Shown here in pieces: positions 31,993-39,528 of a DNA stretch of 64,000 bases. The position numbers and the translations under genes were made by a program. Below the pieces are notes generated by a model that was given only the letters and a program-made list of their open reading frames with translations, ran no database searches and was not told the DNA's origin. This DNA comes from 21-14-0-10-47-8 sp966211455 (GTDB lineage Bacteria > Bdellovibrionota > Bdellovibrionia > Bdellovibrionales > Bdellovibrionaceae), in assembly GCA_966211455.1 (NCBI GenBank), contig CBIHNI010000011.1, positions 93,626-157,625 on the forward strand, written 5' to 3'. Each line of letters opens with the position of its first letter. Within the stretch, counting starts at the first letter, position 1.

Positions 31993-32247
31993 ATGAACGA
32001 ACAATCGGTAAAAGGGAAGTGGCGAGAAATCAAAGGTGAAATCCAAAAAGTCTGGGGTGATATCACGGGCGATGACCTGGACAAAACAGAAGGAAACTTA
32101 AAGTCCGTCGCTGGGATGATCCAGCAAAAATATGGAACCAAACAAGATGAGATCTCTCGCAAACTGGACGAAATCGCCGATCGCTTTGGCGCCAAAGCGG
32201 CTGATTCAAGCGAAGAGCTCAAACAAAAAATGCGCAATAAAATGTAG
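31993..32247 (+). CDS. CsbD family stress protein
   Basis: An 84-residue soluble, helical protein with the CsbD signature: EQSVKGKWREIKGEIQKVWG, DDLDKTEGNLKSVAGMIQ and KYGTKQDEI. CsbD proteins are abundant in stressed cells; molecular role unknown. AGGGAGG five bases before ATG. First of a run of stress/envelope genes to 33776. Confidence 0.9.
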   Translation: MNEQSVKGKWREIKGEIQKVWGDITGDDLDKTEGNLKSVAGMIQQKYGTKQDEISRKLDEIADRFGAKAADSSEELKQKMRNKM

Positions 32248-32256
32248 AGGTGACTT

Positions 32257-32922
32257 ATGAACAAACTCATTGCAACGATCGCATTTGCGATCTCTTGTGC
32301 CGGGTGGGCACAAACAACAACCACCGATTCGGAAACCACGACTTCCAGAACTTACTCAGAGTCTCCGGCTCCGCAAAGAAGTGGGGGCGGTTTCTTTCTG
32401 GAGCCTGCAATCTTCGGTGCAAGCCAGGATGTGGATTTGAAAGCAAACTTGGCCGGTACGGATAACACCGGAACGTCTCGCGGCTTCGGTCTTGATTTGA
32501 AGCTGGGGGCTCACGTCGGTGAAATTTTCTTCTTGGGTGCGGATGGCCGCTACGAGCGTTCTCGTTATGCCGATTCGTCGTATGAAGATGTCGATGCCAA
32601 CACCTACAACTGGGGACCTGTGGCGGGCTTTCAAGCTCCTGTCTTCGGTCTTCGTGTTTGGGGTACCTATGTGGTTGACGGGATCGCCGACCCAGATGCC
32701 GGAGCCCGCGGTTTGGATTTGAAATTCAAAGATCCCTACGGCTGGCGTGTCGGTGCCGGGATTCGTTTGGCAGCGGTCAGCCTGAACGTTGAATACGAGG
32801 ATCTGACTTACCGTACGACTGAAATCCAATCCGTCGGCGATATCAGCGTCGGTCAAAATACCGACATCGATATGGCTCAGCGGGGCTACGGTCTCAGCGT
32901 CAGCTTCCCGATCGAACTGTAA
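32257..32922 (+). CDS. Outer-membrane beta-barrel-like protein
   Basis: A 221-residue exported protein: signal peptide (LIATIAFAISCAGWAQ), Thr/Ser-rich linker (~residues 20-45), then a barrel-like repeat of amphipathic strands (GLDLKLGAHVGEIFFLGADG; GWRVGAGIRLAAVSLNVEY) ending SVSFPIEL. Starts ten bases after csbD, so it is in the same operon. Ligand unknown. Confidence 0.7.
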   Translation: MNKLIATIAFAISCAGWAQTTTTDSETTTSRTYSESPAPQRSGGGFFLEPAIFGASQDVDLKANLAGTDNTGTSRGFGLDLKLGAHVGEIFFLGADGRYERSRYADSSYEDVDANTYNWGPVAGFQAPVFGLRVWGTYVVDGIADPDAGARGLDLKFKDPYGWRVGAGIRLAAVSLNVEYEDLTYRTTEIQSVGDISVGQNTDIDMAQRGYGLSVSFPIEL

Positions 32923-32984
32923 TGGCATTGCTTGATAAAAATTAAGACCCAAAAACCTTTTCCAAAAATCCAAGGGAGGACTCA

Positions 32985-33263
32985 ATGGAAAAAAACCTGA
33001 ACACAGACACTCTGAAAAGCGCGGCATCGAACGTTCGTTCTCAAGCGAACGAAGCAAAACGGGAACTGGTCGATCGCGCCACTCCAGCCATGGACTATTT
33101 CAGAGAAAACTTTGAAGCGGCCCGTGATACGGCAGCCCCTTACATCAAAGATGCAGAAGCGATGGTGAAACGTCATCCATTCTACTCTTTGGTTGGTGCC
33201 GTTGCGATCGGTGCGATCGTGGGGGCCGTACTGGCACGCCCTGCTTCACGCCGAATTTTTTAA
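32985..33263 (+). CDS. DUF883 (ElaB/YqjD-like) membrane-anchored protein
   Basis: A 92-residue protein: a helical, charged N-terminal part (RSQANEAKRELVDRATPAM, AARDTAAPYIKDAEAMVK), the HPFYSLVGAVAIGAIVGAVLA C-terminal membrane anchor and a short basic tail, exactly the ElaB/YqjD arrangement. E. coli relatives bind ribosomes at the membrane in stationary phase. GGGAGG is near the start at 32985. Part of the stress cluster. Confidence 0.87.
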   Translation: MEKNLNTDTLKSAASNVRSQANEAKRELVDRATPAMDYFRENFEAARDTAAPYIKDAEAMVKRHPFYSLVGAVAIGAIVGAVLARPASRRIF

Positions 33264-33293
33264 TTTAAGTAAAGTAACAAAAGGACATCAAAT

Positions 33294-33776
33294 ATGTGGA
33301 TGAGAGCGCTTTCAATAGTCTTTAGCTACCTGCTGGGACGCACGCTACACTCGGATACGCAGGAAAAAAGTTTCCTTCTCAATGCGGCCACCTTGGCATC
33401 ATTGAGAAAAACTTTGGCCCTATCTGCCGGAGTTCTAGCCGGACTGGTGATTTTTTTCGGGGGACTTTTCACCGTCCTGGTCGACATGATTCTCGCCACT
33501 CGTGGTGAAGGGCAGTTGGCCTTCTCGCAGGCTTCACTTGTTGGATCCGCTTTGATCGTCATATCTTTTCTGGTCGAGCTGGCTCTCTTCAGCCGCGGCA
33601 ACTGGCAACCTTTGGTTGTCCAGCCCGAACAAGCCGATCAGCCAAAAGTTCAACCGATTGCCGAGGCTCTCGCAGACCTGATTCGCGAATTTACCGAGGA
33701 GCGCAAGTACGCTCGCGAGCAAAGAAGCGAACAGATGTCGACGACATCTGCGACGGCAAGACCCGCCTACAACTGA
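33294..33776 (+). CDS. Two-helix membrane protein next to DUF883
   Basis: A 160-residue protein with two membrane helices (~residues 38-65, SAGVLAGLVIFFGGLF; ~80-100, VGSALIVISFLVELALF) followed by a charged C-terminal helix (IREFTEERKYAREQR). It follows the DUF883 gene by 30 bases and matches the common pairing of DUF883 genes with YqjE/YqjK-type membrane genes, though sequence similarity is only in layout. Ends before two terminators. Confidence 0.65.
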   Translation: MWMRALSIVFSYLLGRTLHSDTQEKSFLLNAATLASLRKTLALSAGVLAGLVIFFGGLFTVLVDMILATRGEGQLAFSQASLVGSALIVISFLVELALFSRGNWQPLVVQPEQADQPKVQPIAEALADLIREFTEERKYAREQRSEQMSTTSATARPAYN

Positions 33777-33792
33777 GCCCAACACACACCCA

Positions 33793-33831
33793 GCGACGGA
33801 GAATCCCCGTTCTCCGCTCGCTCTTTCTTTT
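33793..33831 (+). terminator. Intrinsic terminator of the stress cluster
   Basis: GCGA-CGGAGAA, loop TCCCCG, TTCTCCG-C-TCGC: an 11-base stem with one bulged C (33793-33821) followed by TCTTTCTTTT. It lies 17 bases after the stop at 33776. Confidence 0.85.
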
Positions 33832-33854
33832 CGGGGCTATGATTGAAGATTGAG

Positions 33855-33877
33855 AAGAGCTTTGCGGCTCTTTTTTT
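33855..33877 (+). terminator. Second, backup intrinsic terminator
   Basis: AAGAGC (33855-33860), six-base loop, GCTCTT (33867-33872) running into a T7 tract. With the preceding terminator it closes the cluster, just before a family B repeat. Confidence 0.75.
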
Positions 33878-33901
33878 GTTGGGCGAGCTTTGAAGCTTTA
33901 T

Positions 33902-33983
33902 GCGTATCATGTGGTGTCTGCATCCATGCAATCGGGCCGCGGCTGGCCCGAACCCGCGATCGCTGGCCGTCCTGGCCAGCGAT
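33902..33983 (+). repeat. Structured dispersed repeat, family B, copy 1
   Basis: Shares GCGTATCATG, TGCATCCATGCAATCGGGC and GAACCCGCGATCGCTGG with the copy at 52957-53105 (minus). Two hairpins: CGGGCC-GCGGCT-GGCCCG and, at the end, ATCGCTGGCC (33959-33968), loop GTCCT, GGCCAGCGAT (33974-33983), a perfect ten-base stem. The loop and inner stem GGCC-GTCCT-GGCC are the same as in family A, so A and B are related. The second copy has a longer insertion between the two hairpins. Confidence 0.7.
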
Positions 33984-34023
33984 TCCGATGGTTGGGGAGA
34001 TTCATTCGTCGATTTTTGTTGCG

Positions 34024-34082
34024 CTGATGCCCTCAGAGAAATGACTTCCAATTGGGAGTCATTTCTCTGAGGAGGGCATCAG
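34024..34082. repeat. Large hairpin (23 bp, one bulge) inside the composite repeat
   Basis: Left arm 34024-34046, ten-base loop 34047-34056, right arm 34057-34082 with a three-base GAG bulge; all other positions pair. It forms together with the next hairpin the entire content between the B repeat and the A repeat. No coding frame in it. Could act as a bidirectional terminator or as a folded extrusion. Confidence 0.7.
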
Positions 34083-34089
34083 ACTCCTA

Positions 34090-34131
34090 CCTCACAAAGT
34101 CTGGAACCAGTTGGTTCCGAACTTTGTGAGG
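34090..34131. repeat. Second large hairpin inside the composite repeat
   Basis: CCTCACAAAGT (34090-34100) and ACTTTGTGAGG (34121-34131) pair perfectly; the central 20 bases contain a further GGAACC/GGTTCC stem separated by a two-base internal loop. It is eight bases from the preceding hairpin. No relation to that hairpin in sequence. Confidence 0.7.
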
Positions 34132-34234
34132 GGGACTTAAAGACCCACCTCAAAGAAATGGAGACCCGTGGCTGCGTGGACGAACACATTTTTTTGCTCA
34201 ATTTCAATCTCAGGCGCCGTCTTAGAAAAAGAAA

Positions 34235-34403
34235 GCCCCTCAACTCCAAACCCAGATTCCCTCCCAAGCATTCATATTCTGATTTCGTCCCCTAATTTTA
34301 GACAAGACGGCCAGGACGGCCGGGGGCGCCCAGCCGTCTTGCAGCGTTCGCACGGACGGATGCACCCGCATTTACACCAAGCCACCGCTGTGACGAGCAA
34401 TCC
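34235..34403 (-). repeat. Structured dispersed repeat, family A, copy 2
   Basis: On the minus strand it begins GGATTGCTCGTCACAGCGGTGG and, after the fold CAAGACGGC/GCCGTCTTG (34303-34311 with 34333-34341) and inner GGCC-GTCCT-GGCC, continues GTCTAAAATTAGGGGACGAA with similarity to copy 3 up to GAGGGGC. Nearly all of the 169 bases align with the copy at 52652. Between the flanking B copy and this one lie only the two large hairpins. Confidence 0.8.
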
Positions 34404-34569
34404 AAACAGCTAAAGAGCTGTCACGCCCCCTCTGAACTCCGAACCCCCAAAACCCCAGATCCGGGCCCAAAGACCAAATTCCCCATCCCTCCCCAGACCC
34501 AGTCTTCAAAACAGCCTCCAATTCGCCGATAGAATTTCGATAAATTTTGTTTTTGTGTGGGAGGTCGTT

Positions 34570-35664
34570 TTGAAACAATGGGTGAAAAAATTGTTGGAGC
34601 AATTTGAAATTCCGTCGCAAGAATCTCAAGCTGGACCTTCGATCGAGATTTCCGAAGAGAAAGCCACCCTCTTGCATCTGATCGACACCTACAACAAGCA
34701 CCTGATCGAAATCGATTCTCAGCCCGTGCGCCGCGTGCGCGAGACTTTGGACGAGTTCGCGAAAGGCCTGGCCCATCCGGATCCCGAGATGGTGGCGAAA
34801 ACCTTGTTCCGCTTCCGCCAGTTTTTTTCAAGTTATCGCATCGACGAGTACACTTACGTGCAGAACACTTTTGATGATTTCAAAAATATCATCTGGGATT
34901 TTGCCGACCAATTGGGTGAAGACATGCGCTTCGAGCAAAGCAAAGACTTTGAGGTGAAGCAGCACCTGGATCAGCTGCGGGAAGCGGTCGAATCGAATTC
35001 AATCGATGTGCTTCGAAACCGCTCGCGCGAGTTTATTGATTCTTACATCGAGCTTCAATCCAACAAAGACGAACATCGCAGCCGCCGCATGGAGGCCGTG
35101 CAGAAGAATCTTTCGACCGTAAAGAAGCAGTTGATGGATGCCAACAAATCCATGCGCGAAGACCACCTGACCGGCGCTTACAACCGCAAGAGCTTCGACG
35201 AACAGATGAAAAAGTATCTGAGCATGCGCCAGTTTGCGCCGAACTCGGTGACGATGATCGCTTTGGATATCGACTTCTTTAAAAAAATCAACGACACCTA
35301 CGGGCACGACGTGGGCGACTTTATTTTGAAAGAATGCGTAAAGCTCTTAAAGTCCGTGTTTCATCGTGAGACAGATTTCTTGGCCCGCATTGGCGGCGAG
35401 GAATTCGTAGTTCTTCTTCCCGACTATAAAATCGAGCATGCGGTCGTCAAAGCCGAAGAGGCGATGGCCCGTATCCGCAAAGAGGTCTTCATTCACGGCG
35501 AACATCAAATCCGCTTTACCGTTTCCATGGGGATTGCGCAGCTCTTAGATCAAGAGACCGCGGACCAGTGGCTGAAGCGCGCGGATACGGCTTTGTACAA
35601 TTCCAAACAAACAGGTCGCAATAAGTTCACAATCGCCGAAGGTCACCTGAAGAGTGTGGCCTGA
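34570..35664 (+). CDS. Diguanylate cyclase (GGDEF domain)
   Basis: A 364-residue protein. TTG 34570 follows GGGAGG by five bases and is preferred to the GTG 15 bases earlier. Residues ~1-190 are a helical domain of unknown type with a coiled-coil stretch; residues ~195-355 form the GGDEF domain, DHLTGAYNRKSFDE, ALDIDFFKKINDTYGHDVGD and RIGGEEFVVLLPD. The active-site motif is GGEEF and the inhibitory I-site RETD stands five residues before it, so the enzyme should make cyclic di-GMP and be feedback-inhibited. No membrane segment or known sensor domain. Confidence 0.9.
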   Translation: MKQWVKKLLEQFEIPSQESQAGPSIEISEEKATLLHLIDTYNKHLIEIDSQPVRRVRETLDEFAKGLAHPDPEMVAKTLFRFRQFFSSYRIDEYTYVQNTFDDFKNIIWDFADQLGEDMRFEQSKDFEVKQHLDQLREAVESNSIDVLRNRSREFIDSYIELQSNKDEHRSRRMEAVQKNLSTVKKQLMDANKSMREDHLTGAYNRKSFDEQMKKYLSMRQFAPNSVTMIALDIDFFKKINDTYGHDVGDFILKECVKLLKSVFHRETDFLARIGGEEFVVLLPDYKIEHAVVKAEEAMARIRKEVFIHGEHQIRFTVSMGIAQLLDQETADQWLKRADTALYNSKQTGRNKFTIAEGHLKSVA

Positions 35665-35772
35665 TTTGACAGGGCTGCCAAAAAGCTTTCGCTGTCTGTC
35701 AGCTTTCTAACAGCGGACAGACCTGTCAGAATATTCACTTTGAATTTCCATCACACAGCCCGTTTTGGCTTG

Positions 35773-35798
35773 GCCTTTCCCTTGCTCTAGGGAAAGGC
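35773..35798 (+). promoter_or_regulatory. Hairpin that sequesters the ribosome-binding site of the YD-repeat gene
   Basis: GCCTTTCCC (35773-35781), eight-base loop, GGGAAAGGC (35790-35798): a perfect nine-base stem. The GGGAAAGG arm is the only purine-rich ribosome site before ATG 35801, three to eight bases away. In the folded mRNA the site is hidden, so translation may need an opening factor, temperature rise or regulator. A further GTCTGTC/GACAGAC repeat occurs upstream (35693-35725 region). Confidence 0.5.
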
Positions 35799-35800
35799 AT

Positions 35801-36691
35801 ATGAAACTTCGCACTCTTAAGCCGCTTCTGTTCCTCACTCTTGCTACACCGATTGTTACCGCCGGGATCCCGAGCCTTGCCGATGTCGACGTGCAGACGG
35901 CCAGTTTCATTCACGCAGAAAATGATTCGAAGATTTCAATTTTGGAGCGCACTTACAACAGCCGGAGCCTATGGAACGGATTCTTTGGCTTCGGCTGGTG
36001 CGCCCCGATCGAAAAAAGCTTCGATCCCATGACGGGTCGACTGCAGCACTGTGGGCAATATATACAGACGCAGCTTCAAAGAAAAAATCAGAATTGGATT
36101 CGTCAGGAAAAACAGATTTTTGAGACTTACAATTTCCGGGGTCAATTGATGCAAATCAAGGATCGCAAGGGCCGTGTTTGGAGCCTGAGCTATGACCGCC
36201 ATGGACGGCTTGCCCGGGCTTTCAGTCACAAACAAAGCATCGACTTTGTCTATATCAAAGATCGCTTGGCCCGCATCGAAAGCCGCAAAGATCCACCCGT
36301 CTTTTATCGCTTTCAAGGATCGCTGCTGAAAGAAGCGCAAATCGGAAAAATAAAAACTCTTTACCAGTATGACGAATTTAAAAATCTCACCAGGATCGAA
36401 ACCCAAACCGGAAATGAAGAACGTCCCCCCATCCAAATCGAGTACAACAACAGCTTAGATCAAGTCCGACAAATCAAAGTCGGCGGATGCACTCAAGATT
36501 TCAGCTACCGAAAAACTTCGAATCTTCAGTTTCAGTCTTCCGTGCTCACGAGATGTCCGTCCTCCGCCCGTCGCGAGCAAACATTCACCTTCACCGCCGA
36601 GCCTTCCCGTATTGGATCTTGGAAACTGAAAGCCGGCACCACCAACCGAACTGCCAGCGGAGGCAATGATGCGAAACAATCTCTTCCTTAA
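35801..36691 (+). CDS. Exported RHS/YD-repeat-like protein
   Basis: A 296-residue protein with signal peptide (LRTLKPLLFLTLATPIVTAG). Short repeats of YD/RHS type are visible (LERTYNSRSLWNGFFGFGW; YNFRGQLMQIKDRKG; YDRHGRLARAF; YQYDEFKNLTRIETQ), as in RHS encapsulation proteins, but only five or so and no toxin domain. The N-terminal SILERTYNSRSLWNGFFGFGW resembles the start block of RHS proteins (DUF6531). Its 3' end overlaps the subtilase gene by 23 bases, so the two are coupled. Perhaps a secreted or surface protein processed by that protease. Confidence 0.7.
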   Translation: MKLRTLKPLLFLTLATPIVTAGIPSLADVDVQTASFIHAENDSKISILERTYNSRSLWNGFFGFGWCAPIEKSFDPMTGRLQHCGQYIQTQLQRKNQNWIRQEKQIFETYNFRGQLMQIKDRKGRVWSLSYDRHGRLARAFSHKQSIDFVYIKDRLARIESRKDPPVFYRFQGSLLKEAQIGKIKTLYQYDEFKNLTRIETQTGNEERPPIQIEYNNSLDQVRQIKVGGCTQDFSYRKTSNLQFQSSVLTRCPSSARREQTFTFTAEPSRIGSWKLKAGTTNRTASGGNDAKQSLP

Positions 36692-37799
36692 AATTTTAGC
36701 TCTCCATTTCTTTGCTCACGGTTTAGCTTCTGCTTCCACAAGCTCTTGGGCGTTTCAACAAATCGAGGCCGAAAAGGCTCAAGAGCTTGTGCGGGGCACC
36801 TCTTCCACCAACACAACATCAGTCACCGTTGCCGTCGTCGATACAGGCATCGATGCCCATCACCCGGCCCTGCGGTCCGCCCTTTGGACCAATCCGGGCG
36901 AGATACCCATGAATGGAATCGATGACGACGGCAACGGTTTTATCGACGACGTGCACGGATGGAACTTCGTCAATGACAGCAATGACCTGACAGACTTTCA
37001 GGGACATGGCACGCACATCTCGGGATTGATTGCAGCGCAGTCGCCGCAGTTTCAAGGCGTCGCCCCGAACGCGAAGATCATGGCCTTGAAATATTATGAT
37101 CCAAAACTTTCTTCGTATCAGAATTTGAAAAATGCCATTCGCGCTTTCAAATACGCGATTCAGATGAAGGCGCAGATTATCAACTTTTCAGGGGGCGGTC
37201 CGGGTTCGAATCTCGAGGAGGAAAATATCCTGCGAGAGGCCGAAAAAAGCAAAATCCTGGTGGTGGCGGCCAGCGGAAATGACAGCGTGGACACGGACCG
37301 CTTTCCCTACTTTCCTGCCGGCTACCCGCTTGCCAATATCGTCTCGGTGACCGCGACCGATGCGCTGAAGCAGTTGCCACGATTTGCAAATTACGGTGCA
37401 CGCAGCATTCAGATCGCGGCCCCCGGCGAGAACATTCGCTCGACCGCTATCGGTGGCGGTTACATCGAGTTGTCCGGCACCTCACAATCGACGGCGATCG
37501 TCACCGGCGTGGCGGCGCTGCTGTTATCGCAAAGCTCGTTGCCGCTGGAAGATCTGATTTCCAAATTGCGAGCCGGCAGCCAGTTCGAATCTTCTTTGAT
37601 CGGAAAAACAAGCGACGCCGGAATTTTAAATGCTTATCAATCAACGGCAATGAAATCTTCGCATGAACCCGCCATTGATTTGGGAGTCCCGACCTCGACA
37701 TCCGATGGGACCTATCTGGTCAGTTTGCATTCGCTTGACGCTCCGAAAGGAATATCGCATGGTGATCGAAAGGAGCGAGTATCGAACGTCACACCGTGA
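36669..37799 (+). CDS. Secreted subtilisin-family (S8) serine protease
   Basis: A 376-residue enzyme; ATG 36669 is preferred to the ATG just before it since GGAGG is five bases away. Signal peptide to about residue 23. Catalytic triad: Asp58 in VAVVDTGID, His113 in FQGHGTHISG, Ser272 in LSGTSQSTAIVTG; oxyanion Asn204 in AASGND. A calcium-loop-like MNGIDDDGNGFIDD (residues 81-94) precedes the His. No clear prodomain, the N-terminal ~40 mature residues may serve. After residue ~330 nothing recognisable. Overlaps the RHS-like gene and, by GTGA, the next methyltransferase gene. Confidence 0.92.
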   Translation: MRNNLFLKILALHFFAHGLASASTSSWAFQQIEAEKAQELVRGTSSTNTTSVTVAVVDTGIDAHHPALRSALWTNPGEIPMNGIDDDGNGFIDDVHGWNFVNDSNDLTDFQGHGTHISGLIAAQSPQFQGVAPNAKIMALKYYDPKLSSYQNLKNAIRAFKYAIQMKAQIINFSGGGPGSNLEEENILREAEKSKILVVAASGNDSVDTDRFPYFPAGYPLANIVSVTATDALKQLPRFANYGARSIQIAAPGENIRSTAIGGGYIELSGTSQSTAIVTGVAALLLSQSSLPLEDLISKLRAGSQFESSLIGKTSDAGILNAYQSTAMKSSHEPAIDLGVPTSTSDGTYLVSLHSLDAPKGISHGDRKERVSNVTP

Positions 37800-38455
37800 T
37801 TCCATTTGATCCGGAGAATCCCTTCCCGTTGCTTGAGTTCGGAACTTACTCTTATTTGGCGGCGAAAAACCACGCCGTCTTTGTCGACGAATTTCTGAAA
37901 TTGAACATCCACGAAATCGAACGCAGACTTCGCAAAGAGGACCTTCCCGATACGGCTCCGCAGGAAGCTTGGATCGGTTTGGATCCGCAGTCTTTCCTGA
38001 CCCCTTATATCGAAATTCGAACGGCGCTTGAACTTTTGCAAATGCAACCCGGCGATCGCATCGTCGATCTGGGTTGCGGGTACGCCCGCATGGCACATAT
38101 TTTAGGCAAGCACTATCCCGGCATTTTCTTTATCGGTTACGAGCTGGTGCGCGAGCGCATGATCGAAGCCTGCCGGGCCCTGCAAATCTTTTCATATTCG
38201 ACCTGGAAAGTGGAACAGCGGGATCTGCTTCAGTCTGCGCCGGAACCGGCCGAGCATTATTTCATTTATGACTTTGGCAGCAATTACGCCATCGGTAAAA
38301 CCTTGCATGATCTGCAAGAGATTGCGAAACAGAAAAGCATCCAAGTGTTAGCGCGCGGACGCGCCAGCCGAATGTTGATTCATCAAAATCACCCCTGGCT
38401 CAGCGAAATCCAAACGCCCCGACACTTTGACACATTTTCAATCTACCGCTCCTAA
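37796..38455 (+). CDS. Class I SAM-dependent methyltransferase
   Basis: A 219-residue enzyme: motif I DRIVDLGCGYARMAHIL, then FFIGYELVRERM and EHYFIYDFGSN. Substrate unknown. GTG 37796 overlaps the subtilase stop, but a strong AAAGGAG lies about 20 bases before it and five bases before an in-frame ATC; initiation there would add SIERHT-like residues (I-E-R-H-T). Without evidence I keep GTG. Co-transcribed with the subtilase. Confidence 0.8.
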   Translation: MIPFDPENPFPLLEFGTYSYLAAKNHAVFVDEFLKLNIHEIERRLRKEDLPDTAPQEAWIGLDPQSFLTPYIEIRTALELLQMQPGDRIVDLGCGYARMAHILGKHYPGIFFIGYELVRERMIEACRALQIFSYSTWKVEQRDLLQSAPEPAEHYFIYDFGSNYAIGKTLHDLQEIAKQKSIQVLARGRASRMLIHQNHPWLSEIQTPRHFDTFSIYRS

Positions 38456-38478
38456 CCGCAAGGTCCGCCGTCCCGAGT

Positions 38479-38501
38479 CGAAAGGTACGGCGTACCTTTC
38501 G
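38479..38501. terminator. Ten-base perfect hairpin before the Spx-like gene
   Basis: CGAAAGGTAC (38479-38488), loop GGC, GTACCTTTCG (38492-38501). It lies between the methyltransferase stop and the ArsC/Spx-like start, with no U-run. It could slow transcription or attenuate the downstream gene; the following GGTGCGAAAGGGAG serves as ribosome site. Confidence 0.4.
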
Positions 38502-38523
38502 CCAAGGTGCGAAAGGGAGTTCG

Positions 38524-38895
38524 ATGGCGATCAAGATTTACGAGTATAAAAACTGCAGCACTTGTCAGAAAGCTTTGAAGTATTTGGATCAAAATGATGT
38601 CGCTTACAAAGCACTTCCAATTGTGGAGGAGCCACCAAGCCCGGCCGAACTGAAGAAAATGTTGGGTTACCTGAAAAAATCTGGCGGCAGTTTCAAAAAC
38701 CTTTTCAACACTTCGGGACAGCAGTACCGAGAGCTGAACATTTCAGAAAAAATCAAAGCTGGCCTCAGTGAAGAGGACGCGATCCAGCTTCTTGCCAAAA
38801 ATGGCAAGCTGATCAAGCGCCCCTTCTTGCTGACGGAAAATAACGGTGCGGTCGGCTTTAAGCAGGATCTCTGGAAAGACCTTTTAGATCTTTAA
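38524..38895 (+). CDS. ArsC/Spx/MgsR-family thioredoxin-fold protein
   Basis: A 123-residue protein with the redox pair Cys11-x-x-Cys14 (NCSTCQKA), then NLFNTSGQQYRELN and KRPFLLTENNGAVGFKQD, the marks of the Spx/MgsR/YffB branch of the ArsC family. GGGAG four bases before ATG. It may be a glutathione- or thioredoxin-linked reductase or a stress regulator; arsenate reduction is not implied. Ends 12 bases into the convergent RluA-type gene. Confidence 0.82.
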   Translation: MAIKIYEYKNCSTCQKALKYLDQNDVAYKALPIVEEPPSPAELKKMLGYLKKSGGSFKNLFNTSGQQYRELNISEKIKAGLSEEDAIQLLAKNGKLIKRPFLLTENNGAVGFKQDLWKDLLDL

Positions 38896-39528
38896 AAGCT
38901 CTGGCAGCTTCCAGCGTTTGCAAAATTCCAAATCTTTGAATTCTAACGAGATCGACTGAAGCGCGATCTCGTTCGGATGCGCGATTTGCGCTTCGGCTCC
39001 GTACAACACGTCTCCCACAATCGGAAAACCGTGACGGAACAGATCAAAGCGCAACTGATGCGATCTTCCGGTCACTGGATGAAGCTCCCACAAAAGACCG
39101 GCTGAAAAAGACCCCACCTGTCCCGCCCCTTGAAACTGTGTCAGCGTCAGGCTGGGTTTTCCGTGCGGACTTTCGTAAGCCCGCTTCTTGCCACGCAAGA
39201 TACGGCTCTTCCATTCAAAATTTTCGCCCACAGCTGGTGGTTGCGGATTTTTATTTTCGGTCAAAGCCCGGTAAGTTTTTTGAACCTGCTTGCCTTCGAA
39301 CAACGTGTTGGCTTGCGAGTGCGCCTTTGCATCCAGGGCATAGAGCACAACCCCGGACACTTCAAAATCCAAGCGATGCACCGGATAGATTTGCTTTTTC
39401 AATTTTTTCTGCAGTTCAAGACCGACCACAGGTCGCGGATCCTTGTCGCCAAATCGGGCCGGTGTCGTCAACCAGCCGGCCGGCTTTTCCACGGCCACGA
39501 AGAATTCATTTTGAAAAATAATTTTCAT
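38884..39528 (-). CDS. RluA-family pseudouridine synthase
   Basis: A 214-residue enzyme: YPVHRLDFEVSGVVLYA contains the RluA catalytic Asp (HRLD), followed by QVQKTYRAL and GRSHQLR, and a C-terminal IVGDVLYG block. It isomerises uridine in rRNA or tRNA; the target cannot be named. It lacks an S4 domain. Overlaps the RlmE gene by four bases (39525-39528), so the two RNA modification genes are coupled. Confidence 0.9.
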   Translation of the reverse strand: MKIIFQNEFFVAVEKPAGWLTTPARFGDKDPRPVVGLELQKKLKKQIYPVHRLDFEVSGVVLYALDAKAHSQANTLFEGKQVQKTYRALTENKNPQPPAVGENFEWKSRILRGKKRAYESPHGKPSLTLTQFQGAGQVGSFSAGLLWELHPVTGRSHQLRFDLFRHGFPIVGDVLYGAEAQIAHPNEIALQSISLEFKDLEFCKRWKLPELLKI

